A DNA stretch of 5,099 bases from Candidatus Latescibacterota bacterium (GTDB lineage Bacteria; Krumholzibacteriota; Krumholzibacteriia; WVZY01; JAKEHA01). The stretch is from NCBI GenBank assembly GCA_022615275.1, contig JAKEHA010000196.1, forward strand, positions 1 through 5,099. The letters are read 5' to 3'. Below, piece after piece: positions 1 through 5,099 of this stretch. The notes beneath the pieces were generated by a model. That model ran no database searches. It was not told the origin of the DNA and worked only from the letters and a program-made list of their open reading frames with translations. The translations under genes and the position numbers were made by a program. Position 1 is the first letter of the stretch. Each line of letters begins with the position of its first letter.

Positions 1-847
1 TGGAGCCGCCGGTGTCGACGCCGATCTCACGCAACACCGCGATCGAGGCGTTGCGCATCACTTGATATTCCTTGTCGGTGAGCGTGAGTGCCGGGGCCAC
101 CGTCACGCTGTCGCCGGTGTGGACGCCCATCGGGTCCAGATTCTCGATCGAGCACACCACCACGTGGTTGCCGTCTTTGTCGCGCATCACTTCGAGCTCG
201 AATTCCTTCCACCCTTCCACCGACTCTTCGATCAGCACTTCGCGCACGGGCGATTTCTGCAGTCCGTACTTCACGATGCGCACGAAGTCGTCCTTTGTGC
301 GCGCCATGCCGCTGCCGCTCCCGCCGAGCGTAAAGGAAGGCCGAATGATCGCGGGCAAACCGATCGTCTCGAGCGACCGCATGGCTTCATCGAGCGTGTG
401 CACGGTGACGCTCTTCGGCGTGTCGAAGCCGGCTTCTTCGCACAGGAGCTTGAACTGGCTGCGGTCTTCGGCGCGGCGGATGGCCTTCAAGTCGACGCCG
501 ATCAGGCGCACACCGAACTCCTCCAAGACGCCGGAGTCGGAGAGCTCCATAGACAGATTGAGCGCGGTCTGGCCGCCCAGGGTGGGAAGCAACGCATCGG
601 GGCGCTCTTTTTCGATGATGGCGCGGCACGCGTCGAAGGTCAGCGGCTCGATGTAAGTCGCGTCCGCCATCTCCGGGTCGGTCATGATGGTGGCCGGGTT
701 ACTATTGATGAGGACGACGCGCAGGCCCTCTTCGCGCAAGGCACGGATCGCCTGCGTCCCCGAATAATCGAACTCGCAGCCCTGCCCGATGACGATGGGG
801 CCGCTGCCGATCACCATCACCGATTGAATTCCGTCAAGCCGCGGCAT
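1..847 (-). CDS. carB: Carbamoyl phosphate synthetase large subunit, N-terminal part (runs off left edge)
   Basis: Large subunit of carbamoyl phosphate synthetase, which makes carbamoyl phosphate from bicarbonate, two ATP and ammonia delivered by CarA, for pyrimidine and arginine synthesis in the cytoplasm. 282 codons are visible, about a quarter of the usual ~1,070 residues. They cover the preATP-grasp domain (GPIVIGQGCEFDYSG near residue 16, SNPATIMTDPEMADATYIEP near 49) and most of the first ATP-grasp domain: GGQTALN (91-97), EDR with Arg129, IIRPSF with Arg169, GGSGSG (175-180), WKEFE with Glu215 and GVHTGDS with His243. These residue numbers coincide with Escherichia coli CarB, which supports the ATG at 847. 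That ATG overlaps the end of carA by 14 nt and has GGAGG 8 nt upstream. The last readable codons (VDTGGS) are still inside the domain, so the gene is cut by the window and is not broken. Identification is very secure. Confidence 0.98.
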   Translation of the reverse strand, partial: MPRLDGIQSVMVIGSGPIVIGQGCEFDYSGTQAIRALREEGLRVVLINSNPATIMTDPEMADATYIEPLTFDACRAIIEKERPDALLPTLGGQTALNLSMELSDSGVLEEFGVRLIGVDLKAIRRAEDRSQFKLLCEEAGFDTPKSVTVHTLDEAMRSLETIGLPAIIRPSFTLGGSGSGMARTKDDFVRIVKYGLQKSPVREVLIEESVEGWKEFELEVMRDKDGNHVVVCSIENLDPMGVHTGDSVTVAPALTLTDKEYQVMRNASIAVLREIGVDTGGS

Positions 848-1973
848 GCGCGTCGCCTCCCTTCAGTGCGTTCCACTCGCGAACGCGCTCGTGGAAGCGA
901 TCGAAGATGATTCGACAATCGTGCGGGCCCGGGGACGCCTCGGGGTGGAACTGCACGCACTCGAGCTTACGATGCTCGTCGACGAATCCTTCCAAGGTGC
1001 CGTCGTTGGCGTTGGTGTAGGTGATGGTGACGCCGGTCGCGTCCGCGATGTCGTCGCTGACCGCGTAGTTGTGGTTCTGGCTCGTGATGAACACCTGCCC
1101 GGTGCGATGGTCGACGACGGGCTGGTTGGCGCCGTGGTGTCCGAATTTCAGCTTGTAGGTCCGCGCTCCCAGCGCGAGGGCTATGATCTGATGCCCGAGG
1201 CAGATGCCGAGCATGGGCACGCGGCCGATGAGCTGGTTCACCTGTTCGACGACTTCGGGAATGTCCGCAGGGTCGCCGGGGCCGTTGGAGAGCACGACGA
1301 AGTCGAAGCCGCCCTTCAAGACGTCGTCGGCGCGAAACGCGGTGTCAAATACCTGTGTGGTGAGCCCGAGGCGCCGCACGTTGTCGACGATGCTCTTCTT
1401 CACACCCAGGTCGATCACGGCGGCGCGCCCGCGGGCACCCGCGTGGACCGCGTTGAGCGTGCCCGACACGCTCTCGACCAGACGCTCCGAGCGGTCGAGC
1501 TTCTTCGAGCGCGCGAGCGAGAGCAGTTCCTCGTCGGAAAGGTCGGTGCAGCCGATGGCCGCGATCACCGCGCCCTTGTCGCGCACGTGCTTGGTCACCG
1601 CGCGCGTGTCGATGCCGGTCAGACCGGGGAGATTCTGCTCCATCATGAAACTTTCGAGCGATACCCGGCCTGGCCCGGGCGAGAAGAACTCCTGCAGGTC
1701 GTGGACCACGAGCGCGCGCGCCGCCGTGGCCGCCTTCTCGCTATCGTCGGCCGTCACACCGTAGTTGCCGATCTGCGGATACGTCATCACGACCACCTGC
1801 CCCGCGTAGGACGGGTCGGTGATCACTTCCTGGTAGCCGGTCATCGACGTATTGAAGACGACTTCGCCCCAGACGGGACCGCGCCAGTCGGGGCGCGCGG
1901 CGGCACCCGTCAGGTAGCCGTCGAAGCGCGCGCCGTCGGCCAGGATCATCTTGCCGCGCGTACGATCGCTCAT
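834..1973 (-). CDS. carA: Carbamoyl phosphate synthetase small subunit (glutamine amidotransferase)
   Basis: Small subunit of carbamoyl phosphate synthetase. It hydrolyses glutamine and passes the ammonia through a tunnel to CarB. At 379 residues it matches the family length (382 in E. coli). The N-terminal CarA-specific domain (about 1-150) carries GEVVFNTSMTGYQE (36-49), DPSYAGQVVVMTYPQIGNYG (53-72) and GLTGIDTRAVTKHVRDKG (117-134). The C-terminal class I amidotransferase domain (about 183-370) has LSNGPGDP (228-235), the nucleophile Cys258 in LGICLGHQ, GHHGANQPV (278-286), SQNHNYAV (298-305), and His343 and Glu345 in QFHPEASPGP, completing the Cys-His-Glu triad. Nothing essential is missing. 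The ATG at 1973 gives MSDRTRGKMILADG. An internal ATG at codon 9 is possible but has no better ribosome binding site. The Shine-Dalgarno is poor: GGAG sits only 2 nt from the ATG, so coupling to an upstream short frame is possible. It leads the carAB operon and is preceded by a PyrR-type attenuator. Confidence 0.98.
   Translation of the reverse strand: MSDRTRGKMILADGARFDGYLTGAAARPDWRGPVWGEVVFNTSMTGYQEVITDPSYAGQVVVMTYPQIGNYGVTADDSEKAATAARALVVHDLQEFFSPGPGRVSLESFMMEQNLPGLTGIDTRAVTKHVRDKGAVIAAIGCTDLSDEELLSLARSKKLDRSERLVESVSGTLNAVHAGARGRAAVIDLGVKKSIVDNVRRLGLTTQVFDTAFRADDVLKGGFDFVVLSNGPGDPADIPEVVEQVNQLIGRVPMLGICLGHQIIALALGARTYKLKFGHHGANQPVVDHRTGQVFITSQNHNYAVSDDIADATGVTITYTNANDGTLEGFVDEHRKLECVQFHPEASPGPHDCRIIFDRFHERVREWNALKGGDAHAAA
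856..860 (-). promoter_or_regulatory. carB ribosome binding site inside carA
   Basis: On the minus strand GGAGG lies 8 nt before the carB ATG at 847, within the last codons of carA. It fixes the carB start and lets carB be translated from the same message by reinitiation or independent entry, which suits two subunits needed in equal amounts. Confidence 0.75.
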
Positions 1974-2071
1974 CGCTCCACCCCGCTCCCGTCCCCGCCG
2001 CCGCCTACGCCGACGGGCACAAAAAAACGCCCTCCCGTGGCTTCCCAGGGAAGGCGACGCGTCGTTGTCAT
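1970..2071 (-). CDS. Possible 33-codon leader peptide overlapping the carA start
   Basis: A minus-strand frame starts at ATG 2071 and ends with TGA at 1972-1970, sharing an ATGA overlap with the carA ATG. It reads through both arms of the terminator hairpin, and the T-tract encodes two Phe codons. The peptide begins MTTTRRLPWEATGGRFF and continues into a Gly-rich tail (VPVGVGGGG) ending in VER. The upstream sequence offers only a weak purine run (GGGG, 6 nt before ATG). If translated, a ribosome here would disrupt the terminator, much as the pyrBI leader peptide does in E. coli, and would deliver ribosomes to carA, whose own Shine-Dalgarno is poorly placed. A frame this short in GC-rich DNA can easily arise by chance, and no homology is recognised. 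Treat as a hypothesis. Confidence 0.2.
   Translation of the reverse strand: MTTTRRLPWEATGGRFFVPVGVGGGGDGSGVER
2021..2056 (-). terminator. Intrinsic terminator (attenuator) in the carA leader
   Basis: On the minus strand the arm CGCCTTCCC (2056-2048) pairs with GGGAGGGCG (2036-2028): nine pairs with one T-G wobble. Inside, TGG (2047-2045) can pair with CCA (2040-2038) around a GAAG tetraloop, leaving C2037 bulged. Seven Ts (2027-2021) follow directly. This is a textbook rho-independent terminator placed between the predicted promoter and carA, so it must act as an attenuator: read-through is needed for any carAB expression from that promoter. Together with the PyrR-type hairpin upstream it forms a complete pyr attenuation device. 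Confidence 0.85.
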
Positions 2072-2131
2072 TGATGCCCCGCGTGCGCGCGCGGACGCCG
2101 TGCTCGTCACTCGTAGGATCCCTTCTGGGCC
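2039..2131 (-). promoter_or_regulatory. Predicted antiterminator helix of the carA leader
   Basis: The 3' arm of the PyrR-type hairpin (GGCCCAGAAGG, 2131-2121) can pair with the 5' arm of the terminator and its loop. CCCAG (2129-2125) pairs with CTGGG (2048-2044). AAGG (2124-2121) pairs with CCTT (2054-2051) across a two-base bulge. GG (2131-2130) may add two pairs with CC (2040-2039). This helix excludes both the PyrR hairpin and the terminator, as expected of an antiterminator that forms when PyrR is not bound. The pairing was found by eye; its stability was not calculated. The spacer at about 2058-2119 holds a small GC-rich hairpin (CCGCG with CGCGG) and nothing else I can name. Confidence 0.5.
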
Positions 2132-2153
2132 TCGCGGGGCCCGGTTAAAAGGA
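2120..2153 (-). promoter_or_regulatory. PyrR-binding hairpin (anti-antiterminator) of the carAB leader
   Basis: The minus strand from 2153 to 2120 folds into a hairpin with the features of PyrR-binding RNA. The hexaloop CCGCGA (2137-2132) fits the CNGNGA loop consensus. A 5-bp upper stem is formed by GGGCC (2142-2138) and GGCCC (2131-2127). A one-sided internal bulge AACC (2146-2143) follows, then a 7-bp lower stem of TCCTTTT (2153-2147) with AGAAGGG (2126-2120). The linear pattern GNCCNGNGAGGC, three bases, AAGG also matches the family consensus. In known systems PyrR bound to UMP or UTP stabilises this hairpin, which frees the terminator to form. It starts about 6-7 nt after the predicted transcription start, and the terminator lies about 63 nt further on. 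No pyrR gene is in the window; it should lie elsewhere. Confidence 0.8.
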
Positions 2154-2167
2154 CAATGTTGGACATC

Positions 2168-2196
2168 AGGATAAGGCGTGGGCGCCCGAACGTCAA
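2168..2196 (-). promoter_or_regulatory. Sigma-70-type promoter for carAB
   Basis: On the minus strand a -35 element TTGACG (2196-2191) and a -10 element TATCCT (2173-2168) are separated by exactly 17 nt. Transcription would start near A2160 or A2159, so the PyrR-type hairpin is at the very 5' end of the message and the leader is about 186 nt long. The position between the upstream terminator and the attenuator supports the call. No operator can be made out. Confidence 0.75.
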
Positions 2197-2200
2197 GCCC

Positions 2201-2241
2201 AAAGCCTGCGAGCCCGACCCGCCGCTCGGCGGGCCGGGCTC
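2201..2241 (-). terminator. GC-rich hairpin terminator after the secreted-protein genes
   Basis: GAGCCCGGCCCGCC (2241-2228) and GGCGGGTCGGGCTC (2223-2210) form a 14-bp stem with one G-T wobble and a four-base GAGC loop. A short T-run (TTT, 2203-2201) follows 6 nt later. It lies 10 nt past the stop codon of the small secreted-protein gene and just upstream of the carA -35 element. It probably ends the upstream transcript and keeps it from bypassing pyrimidine control. The T-tract is weak, so efficiency is uncertain. Confidence 0.65.
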
Positions 2242-2251
2242 CACGACACGA

Positions 2252-2761
2252 TTACTCGACGTCGGCCGCGACGCTCGTGCCGTCGCGGTTACTGTACCGG
2301 GTTACCAGGCGTGCCTTCGCGCTGCCCCACGGCCCATCTGTGCCCAAGCTGAAGGCCGTAGCGTTGTCCTCTGACACTCGCCCGAGCACAAACGTACGGG
2401 CTTCATTGCCCGACCACCCGCGAACGAATCGCGTCACATCCAGCCGAACCACACCGTCGTGCCCGGCCGAGAGCAAAAGCGTCTGCTTCGGCATCTCGCT
2501 TCCTTCTTGGTACAGCTCCAGAATCGGGAAGTCGTTGAAGTCGTCGTTGGCGCTCTCGTCGATTTCAATCACGACTTCGAGAAACGCGCGATCCACGCGC
2601 TTCCCAATCGTCGCCGAGGGCGGCGTCACGGAGATTGTCAGAACACTGTCGCTTGTGCTCACGTCCTCGGCGGGCACGTTGACGATGGCCGTTTCACCGT
2701 GCGCGACGCCGACGCAAGCCACGGCAATCACGACCGTCAAAAACAGTTTGATATGTGTCAT
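2252..2761 (-). CDS. Small secreted protein with a DNRLRE/CBM96-like beta-sandwich
   Basis: This 169-residue exported protein has no known specific function. Residues 1-22 form a signal peptide: Lys5, then a hydrophobic core (LFLTVVIAVACVGV) and a likely signal peptidase I site after AHG (20-22). Cys16 sits in a poor lipobox, so a lipoprotein is less likely. The mature part resembles the DNRLRE/CBM96 type of beta-sandwich: the strand VDRAFLEVVIEI (56-67), LELYQEG (81-87), then VRLDVTRFVRGW (105-116), the DVT..V..W signature of that fold, and a FVLGRV strand (124-129). It lacks the C-terminal sorting tail of its upstream neighbour. The start is supported by GGGGAGG 9 nt before the ATG. The gene begins 16 nt after the beta-helix stop codon, so the two are probably one transcript, perhaps acting together at the cell surface. 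Family assignment is tentative; export is confident. Confidence 0.85.
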   Translation of the reverse strand: MTHIKLFLTVVIAVACVGVAHGETAIVNVPAEDVSTSDSVLTISVTPPSATIGKRVDRAFLEVVIEIDESANDDFNDFPILELYQEGSEMPKQTLLLSAGHDGVVRLDVTRFVRGWSGNEARTFVLGRVSEDNATAFSLGTDGPWGSAKARLVTRYSNRDGTSVAADVE

Positions 2762-2770
2762 TGTCCTTGG

Positions 2771-2777
2771 CCTCCCC
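2771..2777 (-). promoter_or_regulatory. Ribosome binding site of the small secreted-protein gene
   Basis: GGGGAGG on the minus strand directly follows the TAA of the beta-helix gene (2780-2778) and stands 9 nt before the ATG at 2761. It selects this start and supports co-translation from one message. Confidence 0.75.
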
Positions 2778-4895
2778 TTACTTCAGAAGCACGAGCTTCT
2801 GGGTTTGAACGACGTTCCCCGCGCGCATGCGCGCGAAGTAAATCGAAGTTGCGCTCGGCTCACCCGCGTTGTTTCGTCCGTCCCACGTGGCCACGTACTG
2901 GCCGCGTTGGCGGTGATCACGGACCAGCGTTCGCACCAGCCGGCCGGTGACGTCGAATATCTCAAGTTGAACGTCCAGCGCTTCCGAAACGCTATACGGG
3001 ATCTGGACCGTGGGATTGAACGGGTTGGGATGGGCCTTGCCCATGCCGGTTACTACTGCCTCAACCGGCGGTTCAGTCGGTCGCGGAGAGACCGGGTTGG
3101 GACCACTCGCCAACGCGTACGTGTAATCGACCGATCCCGAGATCTTGCTCGCCTTCGGATAATAGTTCGGCGACCCCGTGTTCAACTGCCAGTAGGCACC
3201 CTGGGCCCCGATCGTCACGGCATAGGCGAAGTTGCCAACGTGCAAACTCGTGTTCAAGATGAATGAGTTTGCCCCGTAGCCCTGTAGCACTGGCGATGCG
3301 TCGTCGAACGCCACGACACCGACCGCGTTCGCTTCGAAATTGCAGGCCCCCACCCCGGGGGCCGCGTCGTCGGTACACACCAGACCGTTGCCGTTCTCCG
3401 TGATGTTGCCGTCGTAGCTCGCCGAGTCGATGCAGTGCTCGATCATCGGCGAGCTGCCGTAGCCGCACTCGATGGCTGCGTCATTGCCCGTGAACACGCA
3501 CTCGTCGATGTTCGGTTCGCTCGAATCGTAGTACTTGACGCCGACCTCGCTGTCCTCGAAGCGCGTGTTGGAGATGACGCCGTCCGCATCCGTGCCCTCC
3601 ACGTACACCGCCGTGCCGTCGTAGACCCCGTTCGGATCGCCGAGAAACTCGCAGTCCGTGATCGTCAGCGCGCCGTCGTAGATTCCATTGCCCACCGAGT
3701 AGATGCCGTAATCTTGATAATCCTCGATCGTCGTCCCGCTGATCGTCGCGTCCGACTCGTCCAAGCGGATGCAGTCGCCATTCGAGAGGCGAATCGTCGA
3801 GTTATCGATCTCGAGCGTGCTGCTCCACACGCTTATCAGTGCATCCGACGCCCCCCGAATCGTCGAGTTCTCGATCGTGACGGGCGCATACGAGTCGATG
3901 ACGAAGTCGGCGTAGCCTATCGTGCAGTAGCTGAACGTGCCGCCTTCGCTTCCCGCGCTGAAGTAGATCCCGGCCCAGTCCTCGGCGGTGGCTTGCGTCC
4001 AGGGATGGATCGTCACCGGGGCCTGTGCCGTTCCGTTCACCACCAACTCCCCGTCGATGTTGAACTCGACGCGCGCCACGTCGGCACCCTCCCCAGAAAG
4101 GTCGTCGTTGGAGACCTTCACGTACGTGCCGGCGTCGATCGCGAGCGTCCCGTTGTCGGGAACGGTGACGTCACCCAAGACGAACACGTCTCCATCCCAT
4201 ATTCGGTTAGCCGCCCCGGGCGTCGCCACCCCGTATTCATACTCGTAAGTAAAATAGTTGGCGAGGCCGCTCGTCCATGCGTTGTGAGCGTGCGACAGAG
4301 AATCCGGCGCCAACGTCATCGCGATCACCACCGTCTGGATACTGCGTCCGAACTCGGTCACGGTCGCACTCGCAGACGCCGACGCAATCGTAATCGATGG
4401 CGGATCGAACCTCAACGGCTCGATAAACACCAAGTCCTCTGAATGGAGCTGCGGATACTGCTGCTCGCAGCAATAGCCGATTACCCATCCCATCGGCCGC
4501 ACTCGCCACGACGGTTGCTCTCCACTGTCCTGCCGAGCCTGCCCTTCGATGCGAATCTGTAGCTCATGCTCGCCGCCGTCGTTGTAGTAGTCTCCGGCTC
4601 GGAAAACAATGTAGTCCGTCCCGACGATAGTGACGTCGATGGTGTCGTGCGACGTGTCCGGCAACGCAATGGCGGATCCATCGTCCCCATTCGTATAGTA
4701 ATCCGCCACAGTGGCGAAGTCATTCTCATGGGCTTGCCCCAACTCGTATGAGGGCGGCAGAATCCGGACGTTCCAGCATCCACGGTGACCGTCCGGATAT
4801 CCATCCTCGTTATCGGGACAATCCCGCGGGTACATGGGCACGTCGTTCCCATCAACGTAGTCGCAATTGTCCAAGAAGAGCCCGAAATCCTCCAT
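2778..4895 (-). CDS. Right-handed beta-helix surface protein with C-terminal sorting domain (5' end probably missing)
   Basis: A 705-residue extracellular-type protein, probably secreted or anchored at the outer surface; its substrate or partner cannot be told. Residues 1-230 are an acidic, aromatic-rich region with Cys11, Cys26, Cys40, Cys142 and Cys143 that I do not recognise. Residues about 235-560 form a right-handed parallel beta-helix (Beta_helix/PbH1 type): it opens with DVTVPDNGTLAIDAGTYVKV, has the strand ELVVNGTAQAPVTI, and then repeated NSTI-type coils 22 residues apart (Ile346, Ile368, Ile390). After a Pro-rich linker (about 599-611), residues 619-705 are a FlgD-Ig-like/type IX-like sorting tail: HPNPFNP (622-628), IFDVTGRLVRTLV (646-658), WDGR (671-674), SIYFARM (684-690) and terminal KLVLLK. 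A surface protein should start with a signal peptide, yet none is present. The ATG lacks a Shine-Dalgarno, and the frame stays open upstream to a TAA at 5081-5079. Either the start is wrong or the 5' end was lost near the transposase remnant. Confidence 0.85.
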   Translation of the reverse strand: MEDFGLFLDNCDYVDGNDVPMYPRDCPDNEDGYPDGHRGCWNVRILPPSYELGQAHENDFATVADYYTNGDDGSAIALPDTSHDTIDVTIVGTDYIVFRAGDYYNDGGEHELQIRIEGQARQDSGEQPSWRVRPMGWVIGYCCEQQYPQLHSEDLVFIEPLRFDPPSITIASASASATVTEFGRSIQTVVIAMTLAPDSLSHAHNAWTSGLANYFTYEYEYGVATPGAANRIWDGDVFVLGDVTVPDNGTLAIDAGTYVKVSNDDLSGEGADVARVEFNIDGELVVNGTAQAPVTIHPWTQATAEDWAGIYFSAGSEGGTFSYCTIGYADFVIDSYAPVTIENSTIRGASDALISVWSSTLEIDNSTIRLSNGDCIRLDESDATISGTTIEDYQDYGIYSVGNGIYDGALTITDCEFLGDPNGVYDGTAVYVEGTDADGVISNTRFEDSEVGVKYYDSSEPNIDECVFTGNDAAIECGYGSSPMIEHCIDSASYDGNITENGNGLVCTDDAAPGVGACNFEANAVGVVAFDDASPVLQGYGANSFILNTSLHVGNFAYAVTIGAQGAYWQLNTGSPNYYPKASKISGSVDYTYALASGPNPVSPRPTEPPVEAVVTGMGKAHPNPFNPTVQIPYSVSEALDVQLEIFDVTGRLVRTLVRDHRQRGQYVATWDGRNNAGEPSATSIYFARMRAGNVVQTQKLVLLK
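3791..3869 (-). repeat. Near-identical beta-helix coil repeats, 66 nt apart
   Basis: The 13-base stretch AACTCGACGATTC (minus strand) occurs at 3869-3857 and again at 3803-3791, each followed on the plus strand by a similar TCGATC segment. The 66-nt spacing equals 22 codons, one turn of the beta-helix, and both copies encode NSTIR. It is an internal coding repeat from coil duplication, not a mobile or regulatory repeat. Confidence 0.6.
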
Positions 4896-4929
4896 CGTGT
4901 TGAGATTCCCGATTCCGAACCGGGCATTC

Positions 4930-5098
4930 GGCGCGAAACTCGGTGCACAGCACGCGAAAGGAGCCTGGGGTGTAGCCGAAGCGCCGTGCGGCTTCCGCCG
5001 AGGGCAGGCAAGATCGGTAGCAGCAGGCGTATGGCGGCATGCAAGCGGGCGAACTCCGCATCGCCCGCGAAGGGTAGGTTAAGGTGCACGCTTTGCAA
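4930..5098 (-). pseudogene. Transposase N-terminal helix-turn-helix remnant, frameshifted and truncated
   Basis: On the minus strand from 5098, one frame reads a start-like segment (SVHLNLPFAGDAEFARLHAA). At about 5032 the sensible reading moves by one base into a second frame: YACCYRSC, then LPSAEAARRFGYTPGSFRVL and CTEFRA (5031-4930). The AARRFGYTPGSFRVLC pattern resembles the helix-turn-helix found near the N-terminus of a widespread group of insertion-sequence transposases; I recognise the motif but cannot name the IS family with certainty. No DDE catalytic region follows: within about 30-40 nt the sequence becomes the beta-helix gene in another frame. The remnant is therefore both frameshifted and cut, and it cannot encode a working enzyme. 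Its upstream part lies beyond the right edge. Neither terminal inverted repeats nor a target duplication can be seen. An alternative is an unrelated DNA-binding protein fragment. Confidence 0.55.
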
Positions 5099-5099
5099 A

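Noticed and set aside
62..910. Plus-strand open frames opposite carB (282 and 194 codons)
   Set aside because: The minus strand here encodes CarB with conserved catalytic residues, so these are mirror frames caused by high GC and few stop codons.
2055..2064. Perfect 10-bp palindrome CGACGCGTCG next to the terminator
   Set aside because: Short palindromes of this composition are expected in GC-rich DNA, and it overlaps the terminator arm. There is no evidence that it is an operator.
2107..2166. 19-codon minus-strand frame beginning MSNIVLLTGPRE that overlaps the PyrR hairpin
   Set aside because: Its ATG (2166-2164) lies upstream of the transcription start predicted from the -10 element, so it would not be on the message. 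The sequence is explained by the hairpin.
846..2174. Long plus-strand open frame (442 codons) opposite carA
   Set aside because: It is antisense to an intact, unmistakable carA and its control region. Its product is the Arg/Val/His/Asp-rich type produced opposite GC-rich genes and has no recognisable domain.
2178..3266. Plus-strand frame of 362 codons covering the promoter and the secreted-protein genes
   Set aside because: It crosses two real minus-strand genes, a terminator and a promoter, and its translation is low-complexity Ser/Arg-rich with no domain.
3435..4442. Plus-strand frame of 335 codons opposite the beta-helix gene
   Set aside because: Antisense to a clear beta-helix coding region; the product is Arg/Val/Asp-rich without a motif.
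4481..5098. 205-codon minus-strand frame starting at the right edge
   Set aside because: Only its first 22 or so codons look meaningful (transposase remnant). The rest is out of frame with both the remnant and the beta-helix gene.

Overview
The window is GC-rich bacterial DNA, and every gene I can support lies on the minus strand, so transcription runs from right to left. The best clue to the organism is the C-terminal module of the 705-residue protein: an HPNPFNP motif, a DVTGRLVRTL segment, a WDGR turn, a YFARM strand and a final KLVLLK. This FlgD-like/type IX-like sorting tail is typical of secreted proteins in the Fibrobacteres-Chlorobi-Bacteroidetes group and related high-GC candidate phyla (Eisenbacteria, Krumholzibacteria or Latescibacteria-like lineages). 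The phylum is an inference, not a firm call.

Layout from right to left, in the direction of transcription. (1) 5098-4930: a frameshifted, truncated remnant of a transposase helix-turn-helix segment. (2) 4895-2778: a large right-handed beta-helix surface or secreted protein with a C-terminal sorting-type domain. It has no signal peptide in the window and no good ribosome binding site, so its 5' end was probably lost near the transposase remnant. (3) 2761-2252: a small secreted protein resembling a DNRLRE/CBM96-type beta-sandwich, 16 nt downstream of the beta-helix gene and so likely co-transcribed with it. (4) 2241-2201: a strong GC-rich hairpin terminator that separates this pair from what follows. 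(5) 2196-1974: a complete pyrimidine-control leader with a sigma-70-type promoter, a PyrR-binding hairpin, a possible antiterminator and an intrinsic terminator with seven Ts. (6) 1973-834: carA. (7) 847-1: the first 282 codons of carB, overlapping carA by 14 nt and running off the left edge.

carA and carB encode the two subunits of carbamoyl phosphate synthetase, which feeds pyrimidine and arginine synthesis. The leader is the most informative non-coding part. Its PyrR-type hairpin, with a CNGNGA-type hexaloop, lies just after the predicted transcription start, and the terminator lies between it and carA. Together they predict shut-off of carAB when UMP/UTP is plentiful. A 33-codon open frame runs through the terminator and ends in an ATGA overlap with the carA start. 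It could be a leader peptide that couples translation, or it could be chance.

I see no tRNA, rRNA, CRISPR array, phage gene or defence gene. The window is mostly housekeeping plus a decayed accessory surface-protein locus. The points worth a second look are the PyrR leader and the transposase/beta-helix junction.
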